Both the position numbers and the translations under genes were made by a program. This document shows, one piece after another, positions 34,673 through 41,612 of a DNA stretch of 64,000 nucleotides (positions are counted from its first letter, which is position 1; every line of letters starts with the position of its first letter). The stretch lies in the NCBI RefSeq assembly GCF_007679345.1, contig NZ_VEGH01000006.1:240846-304845 (forward strand), written 5' to 3'. Under the pieces are notes generated by a model that ran no database searches, was not told the origin of the DNA, and was given only the letters and a program-made list of their open reading frames with translations. The DNA is from Cellulosimicrobium cellulans. GTDB taxonomy: Bacteria > Actinomycetota > Actinomycetes > Actinomycetales > Cellulomonadaceae.

Positions 34673-35947
34673 CGCCAGGGACGCCAGGCGCCCGGTCGCC
34701 TCGCGGAGCACCGGCTCCTGCTTCACGTAGGTGAACCGGACCGCCGTGCGCAGCGCGCGGTCCGCGGGAGAGCCGTCGTGCGTGAACGCCCCGACCGGCA
34801 CGCCGACGACGCCCGCCAGGCCGGGGAGCGCGCGGCACAGGTCGGCGGCGTCCCGGAGGCCGTGCCGGGCGAGCGGGCCGGCGAGCAGCCGCGCGGCGTC
34901 GGCGACGACGAAGTAGGTGCCCTGCGGCCGGACGACGTCGAACCCGGCGGCGGTGAGGCCGGCGCTCAGCAGGTCCCGGCGCGCGGCGAGCGACGTCGCG
35001 AGCCCGCGGACGTACCCGGCATCGGGGGAGTCCGTGGTCTCGAGGTCGAGCGCGTGCGCGATCGCGGGCTGGAACGGCGCGCCCGACACGTAGGTGAGGA
35101 ACTGCTTCACCGCGCGCACCGCGTCGACCAGGGCCGCGGGCCCCGTGACCCAGCCGATCTTCCAGCCCGTGAACGAGAACGTCTTGCCCGCCGAGGAGAT
35201 GGTGAGCGTGCGGTCCGCGGCCCCGGGCAGCGTCGCGAACGGCACGTGCGGGACGCCGTCGTACGTCAGGTGCTCGTAGACCTCGTCGGTGACCACCACG
35301 CAGCCGTGCCGCTCGGCGACCTCCGCGACTACCGCGAGCTCCTCGCGGGTCAGCACCGCCCCGGTCGGGTTGTGCGGGGTGTTGAGCAGGATGACCCGCG
35401 TCCGGTCGGTGACCGCGGCGCGCAGCGCGTCCGCGTCGAGCCGGAACCCGTCCGGGGTCGCGGCGAGCGGGGCGGTGGTGTGCCGGGCGCCCGCCAGCCC
35501 GATGACCGCGGCGTACGAGTCGTAGAACGGCTCGAGCGTCAGCACCTCGTCGCCGGGCTCGGTCAGGGCGAGCACCGCGGCCGCCAGCGCCTCGGTCGCG
35601 CCGGTGGTGATCAGCACCTCGGCGTCGGGGTCCGGGCTCAGGCCGTAGTGCCGCTGCTGGTGCTCGGCGACCGCGCGGCGCAGCTCCGGGACGCCGGGCC
35701 CCGGCGGGTACTGGTTGACTCCCGCGGCGATCGCGTCGGCGGCGACCCGCTTGACCGACTCCGGCCCGTCGACGTCCGGGAACCCCTGCCCAAGGTTGAG
35801 CGCGCCGGTCCGTGCGGCGAGCGCCGACATCTCGGCGAAGATCGTCGGCCGCGGCACGCCGTCGGCGCCGAGCAGCCCGGCGGCCCGGGCGACGTCGCGC
35901 CACCGGCCGGGCGTCGTGGGGCGGGCGGGGGAGGGCGTGGCGGTCAT
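34667..35947 (-). CDS. Class I/II PLP-dependent aminotransferase
   Basis: The 426-residue fold-type I aminotransferase resembles DapC / kynurenine-glutamine transaminases. ALNLGQGFPDVDGPESV is the N-terminal signature, LNTPHNPTGAVLT the cofactor-ring region, and SSAGKTFSFTGWKIGW carries the PLP-binding lysine. RFTYVKQEPVL near the end contains the carboxylate-binding arginine. It could supply N-succinyl-diaminopimelate or handle aromatic/methionine keto acids; sequence alone does not decide. ATG 35947 is chosen as the start of homology; a TAGCCT about 30 nt upstream could be its -10. It is a single-gene unit. Confidence 0.88.
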   Translation of the reverse strand: MTATPSPARPTTPGRWRDVARAAGLLGADGVPRPTIFAEMSALAARTGALNLGQGFPDVDGPESVKRVAADAIAAGVNQYPPGPGVPELRRAVAEHQQRHYGLSPDPDAEVLITTGATEALAAAVLALTEPGDEVLTLEPFYDSYAAVIGLAGARHTTAPLAATPDGFRLDADALRAAVTDRTRVILLNTPHNPTGAVLTREELAVVAEVAERHGCVVVTDEVYEHLTYDGVPHVPFATLPGAADRTLTISSAGKTFSFTGWKIGWVTGPAALVDAVRAVKQFLTYVSGAPFQPAIAHALDLETTDSPDAGYVRGLATSLAARRDLLSAGLTAAGFDVVRPQGTYFVVADAARLLAGPLARHGLRDAADLCRALPGLAGVVGVPVGAFTHDGSPADRALRTAVRFTYVKQEPVLREATGRLASLAG

Positions 35948-36019
35948 CGCGGTCCGTTCGTGAGGGGACCCGAGGGAGGCTAGCCGACGCCCCGCACGCG
36001 CGCTCCGGGCGGTCACGGG

Positions 36020-36084
36020 CGCCGAGACCGCAGCAGGTGCGGGGTTGCCGGCCCCGGAACCCCGCAGGTGCCGCACTCTCGGCG
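36020..36084. repeat. Intergenic palindromic repeat, ~65 bp, copy 2
   Basis: Outer ends CGCCGAGA (36020-36027) and TCTCGGCG (36077-36084) are perfect inverse copies, as are inner GCGGGGTT (36039-36046) and AACCCCGC (36058-36065). GCAGGTGC appears on both sides in direct orientation. It is the counterpart of the element at 12581 and lies between the aminotransferase start and the small membrane gene. Confidence 0.65.
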
Positions 36085-36103
36085 GTGGTGGCCCGGGGGG
36101 GAG

Positions 36104-36226
36104 TCAGAGGATGCCGGAGGCGGCCGCCAGGCCGGCGAGGACCAGCAGCACCAGCGACCCCCACGCGCACGCGACCCACCACGGCACGTGGTGCCGGGTC
36201 CGGGTGCGCGGGTGCTGCGTGGTCAT
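36104..36226 (-). CDS. 40-residue single-pass membrane peptide
   Basis: This short frame encodes a basic, His/Arg/Thr-rich N-terminus (MTTQHPRTRTRHHV) followed by one hydrophobic helix (WWVACAWGSLVLLVLAGLAA) and ends after SGIL. It has a positive-inside signal, GC-rich third positions and a proper stop. No clear ribosome binding site or -10 box is seen, which lowers confidence. It lies alone between a palindromic repeat and a lipoprotein gene. Function is unknown; small membrane peptides of this kind often modulate a larger membrane protein. Confidence 0.5.
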   Translation of the reverse strand: MTTQHPRTRTRHHVPWWVACAWGSLVLLVLAGLAAASGIL

Positions 36227-36365
36227 GCCTGTGTGATCGGCACCACGCGGCCGGGCTCAAGTGATCGCCGCGGACCCGGCCGGGTGAGTTCCCCGGCGGG
36301 GCGTCACCCGGTCGCCACCCGGTCGTCGGCCGGCGCCGTGCGGGCCCCGGCCCGGCGGCCCGGGC

Positions 36366-36905
36366 TCAGCCCTGCTCGGTCTCCTGCACCTGCTGGGACA
36401 GCTGCTCGACCTGCTGGGCGAGCTTGTCGAGCGCGTCGGCCGTCGTGGCGTCGACCTGCGAGGACGCCGAGTCGAGCGCGCTGCGGGCCGAGTCGAGGGC
36501 AGAGCGCGCGGAGTCGAGCTGCGCCTGGGTCGCGGCGGTGCCGTCGGCCTGGGCCTGCTCGAGCGCCGCGGTGGCGTCGTCGATCGCGGTGGAGGACTGG
36601 TCGACCGCGCCCTGCGCGGCCTCGCGCGCGCTCGCGTCGAGGTCCTGGAGCCGGGCGCGGGCGTCGTCGACGGCGGACTGCGCGGACTCGACGCGCTCGC
36701 GGACCTGGTCGGCGAGGTCGCGCAGGTTGCCGGCGGCCTCGCTGGCCGAGTCGGCGACGGACTGCGCCCCGGACGCGAGGTCCTCGGCCTGGGAGCAGGC
36801 CCCCAGGGTCAGCGCGGCGGCGAGCGCGAGCGGCAGGGCGGTCGCGGCGCGGGCGCGGCGGGCGGTGCGGCCGGTGGTGCGGCGGGTGGTGCGGCGCGTG
36901 GTCAT
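36366..36905 (-). CDS. Alanine-rich coiled-coil lipoprotein
   Basis: The 179-residue product has a Thr/Arg repeat N-terminus, a hydrophobic core and lipobox LGAC with lipidated Cys37. The mature part is almost entirely helical, with a heptad-like pattern of Ala, Leu, Gln, Ser and Asp (ARSALDSARSALDSAS, LDKLAQQVEQLSQQVQ), so it probably forms a coiled coil on the outer face of the membrane. ATG 36905 follows GGAGG by 7 nt. No family is recognised; a structural or wall-spacing role is plausible but unproven. It is downstream of adhE on the same strand, separated by about 160 bp. Confidence 0.8.
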   Translation of the reverse strand: MTTRRTTRRTTGRTARRARAATALPLALAAALTLGACSQAEDLASGAQSVADSASEAAGNLRDLADQVRERVESAQSAVDDARARLQDLDASAREAAQGAVDQSSTAIDDATAALEQAQADGTAATQAQLDSARSALDSARSALDSASSQVDATTADALDKLAQQVEQLSQQVQETEQG

Positions 36906-37068
36906 CGGCGGGCCTCCTCGTCGGTGGACCGCCCAGTGTGCCAGGCGCACCTCGGAGCGCCCCGGGAGCCCTCGGGCACCCGGACGCAGAGGAGCGCCCC
37001 GCCCGCGACGCGTGGTCGCGGGCGGGGCGCTCGGCGAGCAGCGGCCTGGGGTCAGGCCGGGCGGACGC

Positions 37069-39780
37069 TCAGGCGTCGGCCGGCGCCGGGGCCCCCGCCC
37101 CGGCGGGCGCGCTCTGCGCACCCTGCTGCTCGCGGCGGCCCCGCACCTCCGCGACGGAGGTGCCGTAGTAGGCCGCGGTCATGATGTCCTTCATGTCCGC
37201 CCGCATCGGCATGCGGGGGTTGGCGGGCGCGCACTGGTCCTCGTACGCGCCCATGGCGACCTCGTCGAGCCGGGACAGGAAGTCCTGCTCGTCGACGCCC
37301 TGCGCCTGGAAGGACGACGGGATGCCGACCTTGGCGCGCAGCGCCTCGATCGCCAGGGCGTAGGACTCGACGCCCTGCTCCGGGGTCTCGGCCGGCAGGC
37401 CCAGCATCTGGGCGATCTGCTGGAACCGCTCCGGGGCGACGTAGTGCTCGTACTTCGGCCAGCTGGTCAGCTTGGTCGGGATCTGGCCGTTGTACCGGAT
37501 CACGTGCGGGAGGAGCGTGGCGTTGGTCCGGCCGTGCACCAGGTGGAACGTGGAGCCGATGACGTGCGCCATCGCGTGCACGATCCCGAGGAACGCGTTG
37601 CCGAACGCCATGCCGGCGATGGTGCCCGCGTTGTGCATCTTCTCCCGGGCGTCCTTGGTGGCCGGGTCGGCCGGGTCGCCGTTCACGGACTGCGCCAGGT
37701 TGTCGAAGATCAGGCGGATCGCCTGCAGCGCCATGCCGTCGGTGAAGTCGTTGGCGTACACCGCGACGAACGCCTCGGTGGCGTGGGTCAGGGCGTCGAA
37801 GCCGGAGTCGGCGGCCAGCGAGCGCGGCATCTTCGAGGTGAGGACCGGGTCGATGATCGCGACCGTCGGGGTCAGCGCGTAGTCGGCGAGCGGGTACTTC
37901 TTGCCCGCGTCCGGGTCGGAGATGACGGCGAACGGGGTGACCTCCGCGCCGGTGCCCGAGGTGGTGGGGATGCACACCAGCTTGGCGAGCTCGCCCAGGG
38001 TCGGGAACTTGAACGCGCGCTTGCGGACGTCGAAGAACTTCTGCTTGAGGTCGGAGAACACGATCTCCGGGTGCTCGTAGAGCAGCCACATGACCTTGGC
38101 GGCGTCCATGGGCGACCCGCCGCCGAGCGCGATGATCGTGTCGGGGCGGAAGTGGCGCATCTGCGCGGCGCCCGCCTGGACGGTCTTGACGCTGGGCTCG
38201 GGCTCGACCTGGTCGATGATCTGCACGGACACGTTGTTGCCGCGGCGGTGCAGGACGTCCAGGACCCGGTCGACGAAGCCGAGGGTGGTCATCGTGGCGT
38301 CGGTGACGATGGTGACGCGCTCGACGTCCGCCATGTCGGTCAGGTAGCGGATGGCGTTCGGCTCGAAGTACGTCTTGGCCGGGACCTTGAACCACTGCAA
38401 GTTGTTGTTCCTCCGGCCCACGCGCTTGATGTTGACGAGGTTGATCGCCGAGACGTTGTTCGACACCGAGTTGTGGCCGTAGGAGCCGCAGCCCAGGGTC
38501 AGCGACGGGATGAAGGCGTTGTAGATGTCGCCGATGCCGCCGAGCGAGGAGGGCGCGTTCGCGATGACGCGGATCGCCTTGACCCGGTTGCCGTACTCCT
38601 CGGTGAGGGCGTCGTCCTGGGTGTGGATCGCGGCGGAGTGGCCGAGGCCGTCGAACTCCACCATCTGCTCGGCGAGCTGGATGCCCTCCTCGGTCGAGGT
38701 GGCGCGGAGCACGGCGAGGACCGGGCAGAGCTTCTCGCGGGTGAGCGGCTCGTTCGGGCCGACCGAGCCGACCTCGGCCAGGATGATCGAGGTGTCGGCG
38801 GGGACGGTGAAGCCGGCCTGCTCGGCGATCCACTGCGGGGACTTGCCGACGACGGTCGGGTTCAGCTTGGCGTCGCCGCAGTTCTTGCCCTTGGCCTCGA
38901 CGCCGAAGATGAACTTCTCGAGGAGCGCCTTCTCCTTCTTGGACGCGCGGTACGCGTGCAGCACGGCGAACTCGGCCAGCGCGGCGTCGTAGATCTCGTC
39001 GTCCAGGATGACGGCCTGCTCGGAGGCGCAGATCATGCCGTTGTCGAAGGACTTGGACAGCACCACGTCGTTGACGGCCCGCTTGAGCTTGGCGGTCTTC
39101 TCGATGTAGGCGGGGACGTTGCCGGCGCCGACGCCGAGGGCCGGCTTGCCGCAGGAGTACGCGGCCCGGACCATCGCGTTGCCGCCGGTCGCGAGGATCG
39201 TCGAGACGCCCGGGTGGTTCATCAGCAGGCCGGTGGCCTCCATCGAGGGGGTCTCGACCCACTGGATGCAGTGCTCGGGGGCGCCGGCGGCGACCGCGGC
39301 GTCCCGCACCACGCGGGCGGCGGCGACGGACGACCTCTGCGCGTTCGGGTGGAACGCGAAGATGATCGGGTTGCGGGTCTTCAGCGCGATGAGCGACTTG
39401 AAGATCGCGGTCGAGGTCGGGTTGGTCACCGGGGTCATCGCGCAGATGACGCCGACCGGCTCGGCGATCTCGGTGATGCCGTTGATCTCGTCGCGGGAGA
39501 TGACCCCCACGGTCTTGAGCGCCGCCATCGAGTTGGTGACGTGCTCGCAGGCGAAGATGTTCTTGACGGCCTTGTCCTCGAAGACGCCGCGGCCGGTCTC
39601 CTCGACGGCCAGCTCGGCGAGCTGCCCGTGCTGGTCCAGCGCCGCGACGGCGGCCTTCTTGACCAGGCGGTCCACGTCCTCCTGGGTGAAGCGGGCGTAC
39701 TCGGCCAGCGCCTTGGTCGCGCCTGCGACCAGCTGGTCGATGGCCGCGGCGGTGTCGGTGCTCGTCGTCGTGGTGGTCAC
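37069..39780 (-). CDS. adhE: Bifunctional acetaldehyde-CoA/alcohol dehydrogenase
   Basis: The 903-residue enzyme reduces acetyl-CoA to ethanol in two NADH-dependent steps during fermentation. The N-terminal aldehyde dehydrogenase half has the catalytic cysteine in SFDNGMICASEQAV. The C-terminal iron alcohol dehydrogenase half has the NAD loop ALGGGSPMDAAK and iron-ligand histidines in HAMAHVIGSTFHLVHGR. The interdomain region is complete. The last ~20 residues are Ala/Pro-rich. I start at GTG 39780, 9 residues before homology, with GGGAG upstream; the frame extends another 73 codons through the promoter. A Rex-like operator in its promoter suggests induction when NADH is high. Confidence 0.95.
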   Translation of the reverse strand: MTTTTTSTDTAAAIDQLVAGATKALAEYARFTQEDVDRLVKKAAVAALDQHGQLAELAVEETGRGVFEDKAVKNIFACEHVTNSMAALKTVGVISRDEINGITEIAEPVGVICAMTPVTNPTSTAIFKSLIALKTRNPIIFAFHPNAQRSSVAAARVVRDAAVAAGAPEHCIQWVETPSMEATGLLMNHPGVSTILATGGNAMVRAAYSCGKPALGVGAGNVPAYIEKTAKLKRAVNDVVLSKSFDNGMICASEQAVILDDEIYDAALAEFAVLHAYRASKKEKALLEKFIFGVEAKGKNCGDAKLNPTVVGKSPQWIAEQAGFTVPADTSIILAEVGSVGPNEPLTREKLCPVLAVLRATSTEEGIQLAEQMVEFDGLGHSAAIHTQDDALTEEYGNRVKAIRVIANAPSSLGGIGDIYNAFIPSLTLGCGSYGHNSVSNNVSAINLVNIKRVGRRNNNLQWFKVPAKTYFEPNAIRYLTDMADVERVTIVTDATMTTLGFVDRVLDVLHRRGNNVSVQIIDQVEPEPSVKTVQAGAAQMRHFRPDTIIALGGGSPMDAAKVMWLLYEHPEIVFSDLKQKFFDVRKRAFKFPTLGELAKLVCIPTTSGTGAEVTPFAVISDPDAGKKYPLADYALTPTVAIIDPVLTSKMPRSLAADSGFDALTHATEAFVAVYANDFTDGMALQAIRLIFDNLAQSVNGDPADPATKDAREKMHNAGTIAGMAFGNAFLGIVHAMAHVIGSTFHLVHGRTNATLLPHVIRYNGQIPTKLTSWPKYEHYVAPERFQQIAQMLGLPAETPEQGVESYALAIEALRAKVGIPSSFQAQGVDEQDFLSRLDEVAMGAYEDQCAPANPRMPMRADMKDIMTAAYYGTSVAEVRGRREQQGAQSAPAGAGAPAPADA

Positions 39781-39841
39781 GGGGACTCTCCCGAGGGTGG
39801 TGGGTTGGGGTGCGGAGGGCTCCGTCGACCTCACGACCAGA

Positions 39842-39870
39842 ACGGTATCGAGAAAAGTTTCACAAAGTCT
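39842..39870 (-). promoter_or_regulatory. adhE promoter with Rex-like operator in the spacer
   Basis: Reverse strand AGACTT, 17 bp, TACCGT is a plausible -35/-10. The spacer is filled by TTGTGAAACTTTTCTCGA (39865-39848), whose left half is a perfect Rex half-site and whose right half matches TTTCACAA at 6 of 8 positions. Rex bound here would block the promoter until NADH rises. This lies in the 369-bp gap between adhE and the roadblock genes. Confidence 0.6.
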
Positions 39871-40023
39871 GGGACCGGAGTCCCGGGGACCTCGGTCCCG
39901 GCCGCGGGCCCCGGCCGCGCGCGCCGGGCGCGGTGCCGCGATGTCGCGCGGGCGCCGCGCAGAATGTCGCGAAAATGCGCAGAAACCCCGGTCTGGCATC
40001 GATTGCCCACATTTGTCCCGCTG

Positions 40024-40064
40024 GTCAGCGAACTGCTGACATTATCGGGCAGCGCGGATAGCGT
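40024..40064 (+). promoter_or_regulatory. Promoter of the roadblock genes with dyad over -35
   Basis: CTGACA (40036-40041), 17 bp, TAGCGT (40059-40064) is a near-consensus promoter about 80 nt before GTG 40150. The dyad GTCAGC-5-GCTGAC (40024-40040) overlaps the -35, suggesting an operator. Upstream the gap has AT-richer sequence with ATGTCGCG repeated at about 39942 and 39964. Confidence 0.6.
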
Positions 40065-40149
40065 ACGGCGCACCGCACGTCGGCCCCCGCCGCGCGCGAC
40101 CACCGACCCGCGGCCGGACCCCCGACGGCCGCCGCCGAGGAGCCCCCCC

Positions 40150-40518
40150 GTGCCCACCCTGCAGGACGTCGCCCAGGACCTGATGAACCTCGACGGCGCG
40201 ATCGCCTTCGCGTTCGTCGACCACACGAACGGGCTCATGCTCGCGTCCGCCACCTCGGTGCCGTACGACATCGAGCTCGCCGCCGCCGTCGCCACCGAGT
40301 TCGTCCGCGCCAAGCTGCGGGCGGTCGAGCAGATGGGTCGCGGCGGGGCGGTCGAGGACATCCTCGTCACGCTGCACGACGAGCTGCACCTGACGCTCGT
40401 GTGCGACCACCCGCGGCTCCAGGGCGTCTTCGGGTACCTGGCCCTCGACCGCCAGCGCGGCAACCTCGCGCTCGCTCGCCGGACGCTGCGCTCGCTCGGC
40501 GGCGCCGTGGACCTCTGA
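40150..40518 (+). CDS. Roadblock/LC7 domain protein 1
   Basis: The 122-residue protein is a single roadblock/LC7-type domain. The segments DGAIAFAFVDHTNGLML, DIELAAAVATEFVRAKLR, EDILVTLHDELHLTLV and RGNLALARRTLRSL follow the alpha-beta order of the fold. Such proteins dimerise and regulate or scaffold small GTPases (MglB in bacteria). GTG 40150 follows GAGGAG by 7-8 nt. A very long open frame on this strand upstream is the antisense of adhE and not coding. It is the first of three adjacent roadblock-like genes; no Ras-like GTPase is encoded in the window. Confidence 0.85.
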   Translation: MPTLQDVAQDLMNLDGAIAFAFVDHTNGLMLASATSVPYDIELAAAVATEFVRAKLRAVEQMGRGGAVEDILVTLHDELHLTLVCDHPRLQGVFGYLALDRQRGNLALARRTLRSLGGAVDL

Positions 40519-40542
40519 CGGCCCCGGCCCCGCGCCCCCGAA

Positions 40543-40558
40543 ACCCCGTTCACGGGGT
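40543..40558 (+). other. Small hairpin between roadblock genes 1 and 2
   Basis: ACCCCG-TTCA-CGGGGT. The 11-mer GGGGTGGTGCG starting in its right arm (40554) recurs at about 40575. It may tune read-through between the genes. Confidence 0.35.
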
Positions 40559-40633
40559 GGTGCGGCCGTATTGGGGTGGTGCGCCCCGGTGGCAGCGTCG
40601 CTCGCGTTCCACCCGGACGACGAGGAGTGACGC

Positions 40634-41011
40634 ATGGTCAGCATGGAGGAAGCAACGGCCCAGGTGATGGCGCTGGACGGCGCGATCGCGCTCGCGGGCG
40701 TCGACTACACGAGCGGCATGACGATCATGTCGACCGTCGTGAAGCCGTTCGACATCGAGCTCGCGGCGGCCGTGGCCACCGAGGTGGTGCGGGCGCAGAT
40801 GCGCTCGATCGACCAGCTCGGCGGCGGGCAGTCGATCGACGACATCCTGATCTCGCTGTCGGACGAGCTGCACCTGATCACGCTGAGCGACGACCCGCGG
40901 TACGCCGGGCTGTTCTCCTACCTCGTGCTCGACCGGCACCGGGGCAACCTCGCGCTGGCCCGCCGGCGGCTGCGCGAGCTGACGCAGGCCGGCATCGAGC
41001 TCGAGCGCTGA
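40634..41011 (+). CDS. Roadblock/LC7 domain protein 2
   Basis: The 125-residue protein is a clear paralogue of its neighbour: ALDGAIALAGVDYTSGM, DIELAAAVATEVVRAQMR, DDILISLSDELHLITL and RGNLALARRRLREL align throughout. ATG 40634 follows AGGAG by 6 nt. The two probably arose by duplication and may form a heterodimer, as eukaryotic roadblock pairs do. There is no signal sequence or additional domain. It ends 31 nt before the next gene, so all three are likely one transcript. Confidence 0.87.
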   Translation: MVSMEEATAQVMALDGAIALAGVDYTSGMTIMSTVVKPFDIELAAAVATEVVRAQMRSIDQLGGGQSIDDILISLSDELHLITLSDDPRYAGLFSYLVLDRHRGNLALARRRLRELTQAGIELER

Positions 41012-41042
41012 GCGGCGCACGGCGACGACCCTGGAGGTGCGC

Positions 41043-41588
41043 GTGGACGTCGCGCTGGTGCTCGACACGCTGGTCCGGGCGCTGCCCCCGGGGGCGACGG
41101 CCTCCTGGCTCACGCCCGACGGCTCGGGCGCGCCCGGGGTGGCGGCGCCGGAGCCGGGCGTCGCGGCGCTCGTCGGCGCGCTGACGGCCACGGTGTCCCG
41201 CCACGGCGGCGACCTCGCCGGGGACGCCAGCAGCCTGCTGGTGGAGTCCCCGGCGCGGACGCTGCTCGCGCACCGGCTCGGCGGGCACGGGACGCTCGTC
41301 GTCGCGGCCGGGGCGGACCTCAACCTGGCGCTGGTGCGCCGGCTGGTGCGGACCGCGCTGGCCGACGGCGAGCCGCACCGCGCCGGTGCCGGCCCGGTGC
41401 GCCGCGCGGCGGACGAGCCTGCCGCGGACGGTCCCGCCGCCGACGGGTCGGGCGACGACGCGGCACCCGCGGACGGGCCCGCCCCCGCGCTCCCGCGCCG
41501 GGAGCCGGCCCCGCGGGTGACCGACTTCCGCTACGAGCCGGAGGACGTCGAGGTCCTCCGGCAGCTCCGCGAGGCGCTCACGGGCTGA
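41043..41588 (+). CDS. Divergent roadblock-like protein with disordered tail
   Basis: The 181-residue product has an N-terminal region of about 105 residues that follows the roadblock pattern weakly but in order: LTATVSRHGGDLAGDASSLL, then ARTLLAHRLGGHGTLVVAA and ADLNLALVRRLVRTAL, comparable to the NLALARR end of its neighbours. A Pro/Ala/Asp-rich linker and a short terminal helix (EPEDVEVLRQLREALTG) follow. GTG 41043 is preferred over GTG 41037 because GGAGG (41033-41037) then has a 5-nt spacer. The family call is inference; position in the same operon supports a shared complex. Confidence 0.65.
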   Translation: MDVALVLDTLVRALPPGATASWLTPDGSGAPGVAAPEPGVAALVGALTATVSRHGGDLAGDASSLLVESPARTLLAHRLGGHGTLVVAAGADLNLALVRRLVRTALADGEPHRAGAGPVRRAADEPAADGPAADGSGDDAAPADGPAPALPRREPAPRVTDFRYEPEDVEVLRQLREALTG

Positions 41589-41612
41589 CCGGCGCGAGCG
41601 CCCCGCGGCCGC

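Noticed and set aside
36424..40149. A forward open frame opposite adhE that joins the roadblock gene
   Set aside because: Only the part from 40150 has a recognisable protein and a ribosome binding site; the rest is antisense to adhE.
39781..40149. An additional small gene between adhE and the roadblock genes
   Set aside because: No frame has a start with a ribosome binding site and GC-type codon bias; the region carries two promoters and dyads instead.
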